This document shows positions 38,198 through 47,325 of a stretch of 64,000 bases of DNA, piece by piece; within the stretch, counting starts at the first letter, position 1; every line of letters begins with the position of its first letter. The position numbers were made by a program, and so were the translations under genes. The stretch lies in assembly GCA_020847975.1 (NCBI GenBank), contig JADLBD010000144.1, positions 1-64,000 on the forward strand, given 5' to 3'. The notes beneath the pieces are model-generated. The model had not been told where the DNA came from. It did not search any database and was given only the letters and a program-made list of their open reading frames with translations. This stretch comes from Bryobacterales bacterium. GTDB lineage: Bacteria > Acidobacteriota > Terriglobia > Bryobacterales > Bryobacteraceae.

Positions 38198-38277
38198 TAT
38201 CCCCGCGGGATATGGTGGTCAGGAGCCGGAAGCCGAGGAAGTCAGAATGAGTGCCGCATTGCTGCGAGCGGTGGGAC

Positions 38278-38880
38278 TCAAGGTTGCCTCACGGCCGCGG
38301 ATTTGAGGGCGCGGTCGAAGTCGAGCAGGAGTTGCCTGGTAACTTTGTCGGCGACGTCGGCGGCGGCTCCGCGGAACTTGGCTCCGTTGCTTTCCTTAGT
38401 GGTGGACCAGATGAGGTCGCCGTCCTTGTTTACCAGGCGGAGCGAGGCGCGCGCCTCGTGCTTGCGCTCGCGGATGCGGGTGGATTCACGATCCCCGATG
38501 GAAACGCCGCCGAAGGAGTTCTTGCGGGACTGGCCCGAGCCACGGCCGGAGCCGGAATTGGCGCGGGCATTGATGCCTTCGGAGGACTGGAAGGTGTCGG
38601 TGAAAATCTCATCGTCGGCGGAGCCTCGCAGGAAGGCATCGGCACGGTCGGCATTCTCGGTGACGATGAAGAGCTTCGAGGTCTGAAGGGTGGTCATCAG
38701 CATGTCGCGGATCTGGTCGGCGCTGGAGCCGATGAGGCGGTCGATGTAGACGCGGCGCACCTGGAGCAATTGCTGGAGGCGTTCCTCTTCGAACTGGCGT
38801 CCCGGGGTGGAGGGAGCGGGTGTCGGTTGCTGGGCACAAACCTTGAAGCTGAGCAGCGCGATGAGGAGGATGGCGCGCAT
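38278..38880 (-). CDS. Small secreted protein of unknown function
   Basis: 200 residues. The start at 38880 gives a signal peptide (MRAILLIALLSFKVCAQ); the open frame upstream of it is a serine-rich shadow of the neighbouring gene. Mature landmarks are RVYIDRLIGSSADQIRDMLM, TSKLFIVTENADRADAFLRG and a late ADKVTRQLLLDFDRALK. The alternation resembles CsgG/LpoB-like alpha-beta proteins that oligomerise at the outer membrane, but I cannot confirm this. It starts 4 nt after the stop of the preceding gene. Confidence 0.7.
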   Translation of the reverse strand: MRAILLIALLSFKVCAQQPTPAPSTPGRQFEEERLQQLLQVRRVYIDRLIGSSADQIRDMLMTTLQTSKLFIVTENADRADAFLRGSADDEIFTDTFQSSEGINARANSGSGRGSGQSRKNSFGGVSIGDRESTRIRERKHEARASLRLVNKDGDLIWSTTKESNGAKFRGAAADVADKVTRQLLLDFDRALKSAAVRQP

Positions 38881-38884
38881 GGAA

Positions 38885-39346
38885 TTACCCCCTGCCCGCC
38901 TTACGAGCCTCGTTGTCCTGGAATTCGACCTTGCGGCCGGTGCGCGCTTCGAGGCTGGCGAGGGCGGTACGGATGTCGTTCTTATCCACGGTGAAGACCA
39001 TGGCCTGCTGGCGTCCATCGTCGTCGACATAACCGATGGTGAGAAAATGCTTGCGTTTCTTGCTGAGAATGAGAACGGGCGAGATGAGGATGGCGAGGGC
39101 ATAGCGGCGGCTGACGGTCTGCCCGTATTCGAGCAGGTTGACATGCTCATAGAGCACCTTGAGGGTGGCGGTTTTGGTGACGAAAATGAGGTAATCGCGG
39201 TCCGTGGTTTTGAGGAGGCCGTTGATGCCGGCGCGGATGCCTTCGACGGTGCCGCCCACATATTCGACACGGCCGCGGTTGCCGGTGAGGGCGGCGGGGA
39301 GCGGCGCGGCGAGCGCCAGCAGGAGCAGGACCGGCCGGCGGGTCAT
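38885..39346 (-). CDS. Small secreted protein of unknown function, paired with the following gene
   Basis: 153 residues. The signal peptide is MTRRPVLLLLALAAPLPAAL. The mature part is beta-rich (GRVEYVGGTVEGIRAGING, ATLKVLYEHVNLLEYGQTVS, HFLTIGYVDDDGRQQAMVFT) with a central hydrophobic stretch YALAILISPVLILSKKRKH that could be a strand or short membrane segment. TVDKNDIRTALASLEARTG near the end is helical and resembles a PH-like or DUF-type C-terminal helix. No family was identified. It precedes the 200-residue secreted protein by 4 nt, so the two probably act together. Confidence 0.7.
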   Translation of the reverse strand: MTRRPVLLLLALAAPLPAALTGNRGRVEYVGGTVEGIRAGINGLLKTTDRDYLIFVTKTATLKVLYEHVNLLEYGQTVSRRYALAILISPVLILSKKRKHFLTIGYVDDDGRQQAMVFTVDKNDIRTALASLEARTGRKVEFQDNEARKAGRG

Positions 39347-39458
39347 GGAATGAAATTCCCCGTCTCGGGCATATAGGGGTAGTCGCGCGGGTGGGGGAAA
39401 AATCTCATCTGCAACCGTGCCAATCCGGGCAGCATCCTAAGAACATACAGACCGAGTG

Positions 39459-39941
39459 ATGAACACCAGCAAGTTTCTGATGGCTTTCGCCACAATTTTC
39501 CTTTGGATGACGATGCCGGCGGCGGCGCTCGATTTCGATTTGCGATTCGACCGGCTGGCGGAGGCGGTAGGGCTGCTGCCGGAGGCGAGCCGCGGGCCGG
39601 TGGACGAGGTGATCCGGCTGATCAGGAAGGGCGAGAACCAGGAGGCGCTGCGCCGCTTGACGGAGCTGAACGCCGCCAATCCGGAAAACTCGTCGCTGCG
39701 CGTGTTGACGGCGTACGCGATGCTGCAATTGGGGAATGCGCTCGGCGCGCTCGAGGAGGCCGGCAAGGCGCATGATGCGCCCAACGGCAACAGCTACAAG
39801 TGCTGGTTTTACGGCAAGGTGGCGCTGTTGAACGGCAAGGACAGCCTATGCAAACGGGAACTGGGCCACGTCAAGCAGGCCGGGGATCTGCCGGACGAGG
39901 CGAAATCGCTGGAAAATGAGATGAAGAGGAAAAAGGGCTGA
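39459..39941 (+). CDS. Exported TPR-like small protein
   Basis: 160 residues. A GTG directly precedes the ATG at 39459; the ATG begins a signal peptide (MNTSKFLMAFATIFLWMTMP, AAA cleavage region). Residues 45-150 form about three helical hairpins of TPR type (EVIRLIRKGENQEALRRLTE, LRVLTAYAMLQLGNALGALE). Two cysteines lie near residues 117 and 132 and could form a disulfide in the periplasm. The stop is one base before the ATG of the molybdopterin oxidoreductase gene, so they are in one operon. Confidence 0.75.
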   Translation: MNTSKFLMAFATIFLWMTMPAAALDFDLRFDRLAEAVGLLPEASRGPVDEVIRLIRKGENQEALRRLTELNAANPENSSLRVLTAYAMLQLGNALGALEEAGKAHDAPNGNSYKCWFYGKVALLNGKDSLCKRELGHVKQAGDLPDEAKSLENEMKRKKG

Positions 39942-39942
39942 C

Positions 39943-40599
39943 ATGTTCGATCTCGACAGCAAGCTGCAAGAAGATAATCCGCGGATTCCCGAGGAGCAGG
40001 AAGAGGGCGTGATCATCAGTCCCGATACGCGGCGGGGGAACCGCATTCCGCCGGGGCAGTCACGGACGCGGAAATGGCCGGTGCTGGACGCCAGCGGCAC
40101 GCCGGGAGTGGATATGGGGAAGTGGCGGCTGCGGCTGGTGGGGCTCATCGGGAGGGAGATCGGTTTCACGTGGGAGGAGTTTCTGGCGCTGCCGAGAGTG
40201 AAGGTGTTTGCCGACTTTCATTGCGTGACGCGGTGGTCGCGGCTGGGCAACGTGTGGGAGGGCGTTTCGACGCGCAAGCTGGTGGAACTGGCCGGCGGGG
40301 TGAAGAAAGACTGCCGCTACGTGCTGGCGTACGGCTATGACCATGGCTGGACCACGAACCTGCCGGTGGAGGATTTTCTCGGCGAAGACGCGCTGGTGGC
40401 GATTACGCACGATGGGGATCCGATCGATGACGAGCACGGAGGTCCGGCGCGGCTGATTGTGCCCCGGCTATACGCATGGAAGAGCGCCAAGTGGCTGGCG
40501 GGGATCGAATTTCTGGAGAAAGACCGGGCCGGGTTCTGGGAGCGCAACGGGTATCACATGCACGGCGACCCGTGGAAGGAAGAGCGGTTCGGGTACTGA
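39943..40599 (+). CDS. Sulfite-oxidase-like molybdopterin-dependent oxidoreductase
   Basis: 218 residues covering a single Oxidored_molyb domain. The Mo-ligating cysteine is C94 in KVFADFHCVTRWS. Other conserved parts are VWEGVSTRKLVELAG, YVLAYGYDHGWTTNLPVEDF, DDEHGGPARLIVPRLYAWK and the terminal segment GYHMHGDPWKEERFGY. No Tat signal is visible, unlike MsrP (YedY), so it is probably cytoplasmic. The substrate is unknown. It sits between a TPR-like exported protein and a metallo-beta-lactamase-fold protein whose ATG overlaps its TGA. Confidence 0.9.
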   Translation: MFDLDSKLQEDNPRIPEEQEEGVIISPDTRRGNRIPPGQSRTRKWPVLDASGTPGVDMGKWRLRLVGLIGREIGFTWEEFLALPRVKVFADFHCVTRWSRLGNVWEGVSTRKLVELAGGVKKDCRYVLAYGYDHGWTTNLPVEDFLGEDALVAITHDGDPIDDEHGGPARLIVPRLYAWKSAKWLAGIEFLEKDRAGFWERNGYHMHGDPWKEERFGY

Positions 40600-41555
40600 T
40601 GGACATGGAAGTAACGAGCAAACTGGCGCGGCGGGCGCTGCTGGGAGGCGGGGCGGCATTCGCTTCGGTGGGCGCGCTGGGCTATGCGGCATACCGGAGA
40701 TTTCCCCTGTTTTTTGAACAATACGTATCGGAAATGAAGCTGCCAATTCAGCCCGCGCCGCGCGTGCCGGATCCGAAGAAGTGGCCGGAGAAGGGCGTCC
40801 ATTCGGCGTGGCTGGGACACAGCACGGTGTTGTTGAAGGTGGATGGGTACACGATTCTCACGGACCCGGTGTTCAGCGATCGCGCGGGGATTGACCTGAT
40901 GTTGTTCACGTTGGGCGTGAAGCGGATGGTGGCTCCGGCGCTGAACATTAAACAGTTGCCGCACGTGGACCTGATCCTGGTATCGCACGCGCACATGGAC
41001 CACCTGGACACGCCGTCGTTGCGCAAGCTCGAAAGCAAGGCGACGCAAGTGGTGATGGCGTCGCAGACGAGCGATCTGATCCGGGCGGAGCGGTATGCGA
41101 AGGTGACCGAACTCGGCTGGGGGCAGTGGGTGCAGGCGGGTCCGGCGAAGGTGACGGCGTTCGAGGTGCGGCACTGGGGCGCGCGGATGCAGACGGATAC
41201 CTACCGCGGCTACAACGGCTATGTGGTGGAGCTGAACAAGCGGCGGATCGTGTTCGCGGGCGATACGGCGCTGACGGACACGTTTCGCGAGGTGCGGGCG
41301 CGGGGCGCGATTGATCTGGCGATCATGCCGATCGGGGCGTACAATCCGTGGATCCGGGTGCACTGCTCGCCGGAGCAGGCGTGGCGGATGGGCAACGATG
41401 CGGGCGCGGAGTATATCCTGCCGGTGCATCACCGGACGTTTCATTTGAGCCGGGAGCCGATCGGGGAGCCGCTGGAACGGCTGTTGAGCGCGGCGGGGAG
41501 CCGTCCGGAGCGGGTGGCGCTGCATGGGATCGGGGACGAGTTCCACCTGTCGTAA
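40599..41555 (+). CDS. MBL-fold metallo-hydrolase (NAPE-PLD/UlaG-like) with Tat-like N-terminus
   Basis: 318 residues; the ATG overlaps the upstream TGA by one base (TGATG). The N-terminus SKLARRALLGGGAAFASVGA looks like a Tat signal or membrane anchor. The metal site is complete: SHAHMDHLD, a later AVEVRHWGAR-like histidine region (AFEVRHWGAR), FAGDTALTD and a final PVHHRTFHLS. The order and WLGHSTVLLKVDGYTILTDP match the NAPE-PLD/UlaG branch, which includes phosphodiesterases and lactonases. The substrate is unknown. It is the third gene of the operon starting at 39459. Confidence 0.88.
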   Translation: MDMEVTSKLARRALLGGGAAFASVGALGYAAYRRFPLFFEQYVSEMKLPIQPAPRVPDPKKWPEKGVHSAWLGHSTVLLKVDGYTILTDPVFSDRAGIDLMLFTLGVKRMVAPALNIKQLPHVDLILVSHAHMDHLDTPSLRKLESKATQVVMASQTSDLIRAERYAKVTELGWGQWVQAGPAKVTAFEVRHWGARMQTDTYRGYNGYVVELNKRRIVFAGDTALTDTFREVRARGAIDLAIMPIGAYNPWIRVHCSPEQAWRMGNDAGAEYILPVHHRTFHLSREPIGEPLERLLSAAGSRPERVALHGIGDEFHLS

Positions 41556-41684
41556 GCATCGAGTTTGTTTATTGATTGGTAGAGATTGAGCTAAAGGCTG
41601 TAATCTTCCGGAAAAATATCCTAGATTCCTTCTCATACAAGATTTGTCTTGACCCTGAATAGTGGGCGGGTTACTATTCTAACG

Positions 41685-43220
41685 ATGTTGCGCCGCATTG
41701 GATTTCTGGTTTTGCTCATTGCCCCCCCCCCGGCTTTGTTGAATGGGCAATGCCGGACGCCCGGGGAAAACAACACGAATACTGACAAAACATTCGTGGA
41801 GTTAGACGAGTCGTCTCTCATGCTGGATTGTGGGCCCGTGGACTTGGAATGCTCCGCGGTTGAGGGCAACATCCCGATTACTCGAGTGGTCGGCCCGGGA
41901 GTTAACGCGGCGGGTCAACCCCCGGATTACAGGAGCGACGGCGGTCTGGCCCAACCGGGTCTATTTGTGCGAAACGGTGTATTGGGTGAGCGGGCCTGGA
42001 TGTCGGTATCCATTTACAACGGCGATATTGTGCCGCACACGTTCACCTTCAGCATCAATGGCAACGAGGTGGGCAGGGCCACAGTGGGCCCCGCTCAAGG
42101 CGGAATCGGCCAATATGCAACACAATGCTTGGATTTCCCCGCCGAGTGGTTGCACTTTGCTCTTCGGAATCCGTCTCCTGCTCCTTTCTTTGGGCAGACG
42201 CCGCCGACTCCGGGGAACAACGCGTATTTCATCGAAGCAGACAGCCCGCCGCGCCAGGAAGGAGAAGGGGGATTCACCGCGCAGATCTACTCGATTACGT
42301 TCGAGGCGCTTGCGCCTGTGGTGTTCGTTCACGGGATACTATCCGGACCGCAAGCGTGGAGTGAGTTTTCCGTCCCATTTACAAACAACAAGTATCCTTG
42401 GGCAGCAGTTGAGCTGCCTGAAGGCAAGATCGAAGCCGTAGCAATCCGTGACCTTGAGCCTCAAATCAAGGGAATTGCCAAAGAGTTTGGGGTGTACCGC
42501 GTGCACTTGGTCTCTCATAGTAAGGGTGGCCTGTGGAGCCGTGCGGTGATCCAGAGGTTACCGCCAGGTGACTCCGTGGGCGTGTTCTCCCTCTTCACAC
42601 TTGACACGCCTCACGAGGGGTCGGTTCTCGCGGATTTAGCGGATGCATTTGAGAATCTCAGCGCGCAGCCTCAACTTCCTTTCCCGAGCGCTCTTGGAAC
42701 ACTGTTAACTTCCTACTACTACAATAGTTCGATTCCTGACTTGACAGTGAGCCGCGTGCACCTGTTCAACCTGCTTTACCGGCACGTTCAACAGACCAGA
42801 ACCTACGCATCGGGTGCTAACCTTATCGCGGCAAACGGGATCAGATACTTTGCCTTGGGATCTGATGCGGATATCGACCACGACGGCGTGATCGGACCTG
42901 TGGAGGCAATGTCGCCGTGGTATGTGGCGGATGATTTCCTCTATCATTTTCTGGGGGACGTCCGCCGAATTACGATTCGACAAGACAGTCTTGGCAGATC
43001 AACTATTGCGAGCATTGATCCGCAGCCACTGTTCGCTGCGAACGATATCGTGGTAACCGCGGCCAGTTCCTACTTGAGCGAACAACCGGCGCTGTTTGAA
43101 GCCCAGCCTTTGCGCTATCGGAACCACACCACAATCCACGATTCGTTCACCGGTGACAACGTTCGAGGGATGATCACCCTTGGATTGGAGCGCAGCCTTG
43201 AGCAAAGCACGGTGCAGTAA
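41685..43220 (+). CDS. Secreted alpha/beta-hydrolase (lipase/PGAP1-like) with EF-hand-like loop
   Basis: 511 residues from the ATG at 41685; a TTG at 41649 would add 12 residues. The signal peptide (MLRRIGFLVLLIAPPPALLN) is encoded across a run of ten C. An unknown beta-rich region (20-210) is followed by the hydrolase: FVHGILSGPQAW (oxyanion region), nucleophile S279 in HLVSHSKGG, FTLDTPHEGS and a late NHTTIHDS histidine. D396-IDHDGVIGPV-E407 has all ligand positions of a canonical EF-hand loop, so calcium may stabilise it. Third codon positions are visibly less GC-rich than in flanking genes. The esterified substrate is unknown. Confidence 0.8.
   Translation: MLRRIGFLVLLIAPPPALLNGQCRTPGENNTNTDKTFVELDESSLMLDCGPVDLECSAVEGNIPITRVVGPGVNAAGQPPDYRSDGGLAQPGLFVRNGVLGERAWMSVSIYNGDIVPHTFTFSINGNEVGRATVGPAQGGIGQYATQCLDFPAEWLHFALRNPSPAPFFGQTPPTPGNNAYFIEADSPPRQEGEGGFTAQIYSITFEALAPVVFVHGILSGPQAWSEFSVPFTNNKYPWAAVELPEGKIEAVAIRDLEPQIKGIAKEFGVYRVHLVSHSKGGLWSRAVIQRLPPGDSVGVFSLFTLDTPHEGSVLADLADAFENLSAQPQLPFPSALGTLLTSYYYNSSIPDLTVSRVHLFNLLYRHVQQTRTYASGANLIAANGIRYFALGSDADIDHDGVIGPVEAMSPWYVADDFLYHFLGDVRRITIRQDSLGRSTIASIDPQPLFAANDIVVTAASSYLSEQPALFEAQPLRYRNHTTIHDSFTGDNVRGMITLGLERSLEQSTVQ
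41722..41731 (+). repeat. Homopolymeric C10 tract inside the signal peptide coding region
   Basis: Ten consecutive C encode the APPP part of the esterase signal peptide about 13 codons after the start. Runs of this length are prone to slipped-strand mispairing; a change of one base would abolish the protein. The assembled state is in frame. Confidence 0.9.
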
Positions 43221-43950
43221 ACTCGTGTGGGCCGCTGTTGCGCTTTGCCACCCCGTTGGCGCACAGAGCAATGGATTTGAATATGTGCGAACGGACTATG
43301 TGCAACTCAAAATATCGCCTGTTGATTGTGGGTGTGAAATCGTCAAATTCCCCGGCGTTTGGACGCGACCCAACGGCGTTCCTTTAAGGAACGGATCATT
43401 AATATTCCGGGCACTGGGGAATGCAAGCAACACCCTGCTTGTCGCAAACGAGTTGGGATGGGTGAGCACCCAGAAGTATAAACTCCGGATGGGTTCCCGG
43501 ATCACAGTGGAGCCGGCGACTGATGCGGAGTGGGACTCGGCGACTCCCCTCGAGTGGCCGAAGGTGAACTTTATCGCCGGCAGGGATGAATCACCGCAAG
43601 CCAAGAGAGAGCCGATCAAGCTCTTCGGCAAGACATTTCCCAGGAGCGGACAGAGACTGAATGGCGCCATCCCTTCATCCGACAACCGGCTTCTGGCGGT
43701 CTATAGCTATAACGGAGCAGCGCGCGCGATGGAGGTGCCCGGCGGATATGCAGCGCTGAAGGGTGAGGCATTCGTCGAGGTGTACAACCTGTCCACCGGG
43801 GCGTTGCTGGCCAAGGTTGAGGGCGACTATGCCCATACCACGGGAAGGGACATTTTCTCGACCACGTCGTGGGTTACTTCAGACATGCTCTGCGTTGATT
43901 TGCTGAATCGCGAAAAGAAAAGCGTCGTGTTTTGCCGGTTTTCCAAGTAA
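43198..43950 (+). CDS. Secreted protein of unknown function
   Basis: About 250 residues. The TTG at 43198 is preferred: GGAG lies about 9 nt upstream and it starts a signal peptide (SKARCSKLVWAAVALCHPVG). TTG at 43180 is an alternative. Either start lies inside the end of the esterase gene, so the two overlap by about 23-40 bp and are probably translated together. The mature part is beta-rich with a CGCEIVKF pair of cysteines and a late NLSTGALLAKVEGDY strand pair. No family was recognised. Codon use is less GC-rich than the surroundings, like the esterase. Confidence 0.7.
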   Translation: MSKARCSKLVWAAVALCHPVGAQSNGFEYVRTDYVQLKISPVDCGCEIVKFPGVWTRPNGVPLRNGSLIFRALGNASNTLLVANELGWVSTQKYKLRMGSRITVEPATDAEWDSATPLEWPKVNFIAGRDESPQAKREPIKLFGKTFPRSGQRLNGAIPSSDNRLLAVYSYNGAARAMEVPGGYAALKGEAFVEVYNLSTGALLAKVEGDYAHTTGRDIFSTTSWVTSDMLCVDLLNREKKSVVFCRFSK

Positions 43951-43973
43951 GAGATCGACGCGGAGGATAACGT

Positions 43974-46900
43974 ATGGGGAGATCTACATTTCGGACAGTC
44001 GTTGTGTGCGCTTTGCTGATGGAGGCCCCGGTTCGGTGCCTGGCGCAGATCCAGAGCCAGGATACTTCCACCCTCAGGATGTTGGGGATGGATACGCGGA
44101 CCGTGGTGGTGCCCGCAAACACGGCGGCAACTTTTGTCGATATGACCCTGGACCCGCCGTCGGACCGAGACTTCCTGGATGTTTATGTGACAAACCCCGC
44201 CGTTGCGATATCGCTGATCCAGCCAGGCGGAGTCGAGGTGACGGCCGCGAACGCGGCAGCGCTCGGTTTTCAGTGGACGGTGACGAACGGCACAGGCGGC
44301 ACACTGAGCATCCTGGACGTTCCAGGCATACACATCACCATTGGGATCCCGAGCACGGCCGCGGGTGGCGCGTGGCGTGTGAAGGCGAATTCCTCCGGGG
44401 TCAATGCGGAAAGTGCGCTCACCGTGCTGTATAAATCGAACTCAGGCATCCGCGCGGGACTGACGGCGGCAGCCCCATCCTACCGGACGGGGGAAACGGT
44501 AGTGTTCACGGCGGCGCTTTTCCGAGGGACCGTGCCCATTACGGGGGCGGCCATCAACCTCACCATCACTCCCCAGAACGATATCTCCAGCCAATCCGCC
44601 ATTACGAATTACCGGCTGGTCGCCACCACGCCAGTGGATGCGAACACCTCGACCTATACCTACGCCGCCGATCTTTCGAATGCGGGGAGCGCGCGCCCGC
44701 AGGTAACGGCTACCGTCGAGAGCACCTCTGCCGGCGTAAGAATTGGCGACGGCACGCTCATCTTTACGAATGTTCCCGCCGCCGGGACGAAGCCGAGCGA
44801 GGATTCTCTCACCATGACGAGGGCGAATTCCTTGCCATTTGATTCCTCCGTGCTGCAATGGAAGTTCGTTACTTCGGGGTCGTCCACAGTCATTCCCATG
44901 ACCGACTCCGGCGCGTCCGACGCGGCTCCCAACGATGGGCTATACACAGGCGCCTTCGTTCCTCCGGCGCCGGGCGACTATTCCGCGCAAGCCGCCATTA
45001 CGGGCACCAGCAATGGAGCGCCATTTTCCCGGAAGGCCGGCGCGTCCATCCATGTCATTGCTCCGCTGGCTTCTTTCACCTCGTTCCAAGATCAGGGGGT
45101 GGATGACGATGGGAATGGCCTCGTCGACCGGATCGTCTCGACGGCCTTTGTGAGCGTACAAACTTCAGGTGACTATGAATACGCGCTCCAGTTGCGGGCG
45201 AGCAACGGCAAAACGCTCCTTGCGGTCAGCAAGGTTAGCCTCAGCCCGGGTTCCCAACAGATTGCGCTCAACTTCGCGGCAAAGGACATCCTCGAAACTC
45301 TGGGAGTGAATGGGCCGTACCAGCGGGTACGCGCCCAGTTGGTGCGGCGGGATGCCACGGAGAGCACGCTGGTGGACGCACGTGCGGATGCGGGGGCCAC
45401 CGCCGCTTACACGATTACGTCCCTGGACCGCGGACCGCTCTATTTCACGGGGCAGAACTCGGTTGCCGGCGTGATTACCTCAGGGGGGTCGCTATATGAC
45501 GTGCTGCGAGCGCAAGTCGGCATTTATACCGCCGGCGGGAACTGCTCCTGGAGCGGCGGCATTGAGGACCAGAGCGGGAACTCCATCGATTTCACTTCCG
45601 GATCATCCACGCTTCCCGCCGGCGTCAACTACCTGATTCTCAACTTCAACGGGATGAAGATTTCGCGGTCGGGCAAGAATGGCCCTTACGTGGTGAGTAA
45701 AGTTGGAGTTCAATGCGGTCAGCGCTTCCTCACATCCCCAACTCTGGTGACGTCCCCAGCCTATTCCGCGAACCAGTTTGTGGCGGGCGCGGCGGATTAT
45801 TCCGTAAGCGTTACACCCGGGACGCTCAGCATTTCCGCGCCTGGGGGCGGCGTGGCGAGCGTTGCCGTGAATACAACAGGCCTATTCCAGCCGCATGTCT
45901 ATTTGTCGGCGACGGGCGTTCCCAGCGGGGTCACGCTTCTCTTCGACGGTGGTTTTGAGAGGTCAGTGCCGTCGTCGCTGCGTGTTTGGGTGCAAGCCGA
46001 GAGCACGGCCGTACCGGGCTCGTACACCATATCTATTCAGGCGGCAGGCGGCGGGCTCAGCCGCTCCACCAATCTCACGCTCCAGATCACTTCCCCCAGC
46101 GGATATTCCGTACGCGCCTCGCCGCCCGGCGCGTTGTTTACCGTGGACGGCGTGCGGAGCCTTCGAGTTCAGTCCTACCCGTGGTTCGCGAATTCCACCC
46201 ACACACTTTCGACAACGTCCCCGCAAAACGTTAATGGCAGCCGCTATACATTCCTCAACTGGTCCGATGGACAAGGGATCTCGCATCAGATCACGGCTCC
46301 CGCCAGTCCCACCCATTACGTTGCGAACTTCTCCGTGGAACACCGTCTCTATGTAGACCGGAAGCCTGGAGAGGGTGGCTCTGTCTCGCCCGACCCCGTT
46401 GAGGGCTTCTATCCAGCGGGTTCTTCGGTACCCGTTACGGCGACTCCGAATCCGGGTTTCCAATTCCTGTCCTGGACCGGGCTGGTGGACAATCCGGCGG
46501 CAGCCAGCACCACTGTGCTCATGAATGCCACCAAGAGGATCCGGGCAAACTTCGTCGCTCTTCCAACCACTATCGCCGGCAGCCTCGCCGGTGAGGTGGA
46601 TGAAGGAGCTTACTGGAAGATCCGGGTGAGCAACGCCGGTCCCGGCGCCGCCACGGGTGTGATGGTCGAGGGTGTCACGTTGACGCAGATCGCGGGCACT
46701 CTTGCCTGCCCGCTCTCCGTCCAAAGCAAGTTACCGTACTACCTCGGCGAGATCGCTCCCGGCACGGTGATCGAGAAGGGGTTCATCATGAACACGAAAG
46801 ACTGCCAGTCGAACGCAGCGTTCCGGGCCACTGTCAACCTGAGTGCGAACTACGGGGCCGTCACCAATTCGTTCATTGCGACGGCCACCACCGGTACGTT

Positions 46901-47228
46901 AGTAGATGTCACGGCCAGAGCTAGAGTCACCAGCACAGGTCTTCTCTACAGCAGGGTGACGGGGAATTTCGTTGGCACGGTAACCATCCAAAATACCTCG
47001 GCGCAGGCGATCAACGGGCCGCTTGACCTGGTATTTGCCGATCTCACGCCAGGAGTCACGTTGCAGAACGCCACAGGCACAAGCATCTCCGGAACGCCCT
47101 ACGTCTTGATGCCGAACGTGACGACGCTGGCACCGGGCGCCTCGGCGAGTGTCCAGGTTCAGTTCCGCAATCCGACAAATGGCTTCATCAACTACACCCC
47201 AGTGGTGCTGTCCGGGCAGGTGCATTGA
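43974..47228 (+). CDS. Large secreted beta-repeat protein with InlB-B-like repeat
   Basis: 1084 residues; GGAGG lies 8 nt before the ATG. A signal peptide (FRTVVVCALLMEAPVRCLAQ) precedes a long series of Ig-like strands. The region near residues 280-365 (DSGASDAAPNDGLYTGAFVP) resembles the choice-of-anchor X domain. FQDQGVDDDGNGLVDR near 370 is a calcium-loop-like Asp cluster. Residues about 800-870 (GGSVSPDPVEGFYPAGSSVP, FLSWTGLVDNPAAASTTV) match the Bacterial repeat/InlB B-repeat type of cell-surface module. A DUF11-like or CARDB-like C-terminus follows. It is probably an adhesin or matrix protein and lies directly after the esterase pair. Confidence 0.8.
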   Translation: MGRSTFRTVVVCALLMEAPVRCLAQIQSQDTSTLRMLGMDTRTVVVPANTAATFVDMTLDPPSDRDFLDVYVTNPAVAISLIQPGGVEVTAANAAALGFQWTVTNGTGGTLSILDVPGIHITIGIPSTAAGGAWRVKANSSGVNAESALTVLYKSNSGIRAGLTAAAPSYRTGETVVFTAALFRGTVPITGAAINLTITPQNDISSQSAITNYRLVATTPVDANTSTYTYAADLSNAGSARPQVTATVESTSAGVRIGDGTLIFTNVPAAGTKPSEDSLTMTRANSLPFDSSVLQWKFVTSGSSTVIPMTDSGASDAAPNDGLYTGAFVPPAPGDYSAQAAITGTSNGAPFSRKAGASIHVIAPLASFTSFQDQGVDDDGNGLVDRIVSTAFVSVQTSGDYEYALQLRASNGKTLLAVSKVSLSPGSQQIALNFAAKDILETLGVNGPYQRVRAQLVRRDATESTLVDARADAGATAAYTITSLDRGPLYFTGQNSVAGVITSGGSLYDVLRAQVGIYTAGGNCSWSGGIEDQSGNSIDFTSGSSTLPAGVNYLILNFNGMKISRSGKNGPYVVSKVGVQCGQRFLTSPTLVTSPAYSANQFVAGAADYSVSVTPGTLSISAPGGGVASVAVNTTGLFQPHVYLSATGVPSGVTLLFDGGFERSVPSSLRVWVQAESTAVPGSYTISIQAAGGGLSRSTNLTLQITSPSGYSVRASPPGALFTVDGVRSLRVQSYPWFANSTHTLSTTSPQNVNGSRYTFLNWSDGQGISHQITAPASPTHYVANFSVEHRLYVDRKPGEGGSVSPDPVEGFYPAGSSVPVTATPNPGFQFLSWTGLVDNPAAASTTVLMNATKRIRANFVALPTTIAGSLAGEVDEGAYWKIRVSNAGPGAATGVMVEGVTLTQIAGTLACPLSVQSKLPYYLGEIAPGTVIEKGFIMNTKDCQSNAAFRATVNLSANYGAVTNSFIATATTGTLVDVTARARVTSTGLLYSRVTGNFVGTVTIQNTSAQAINGPLDLVFADLTPGVTLQNATGTSISGTPYVLMPNVTTLAPGASASVQVQFRNPTNGFINYTPVVLSGQVH

Positions 47229-47325
47229 TAGGAATCTCCGTTCCCCGAGTAAACTTAGGACCTGCAAAACATTCCGGGCCTCCCGTGGGTTTAAACTGGA
47301 TTAAGGATTTTCCAACCGTATCCGC

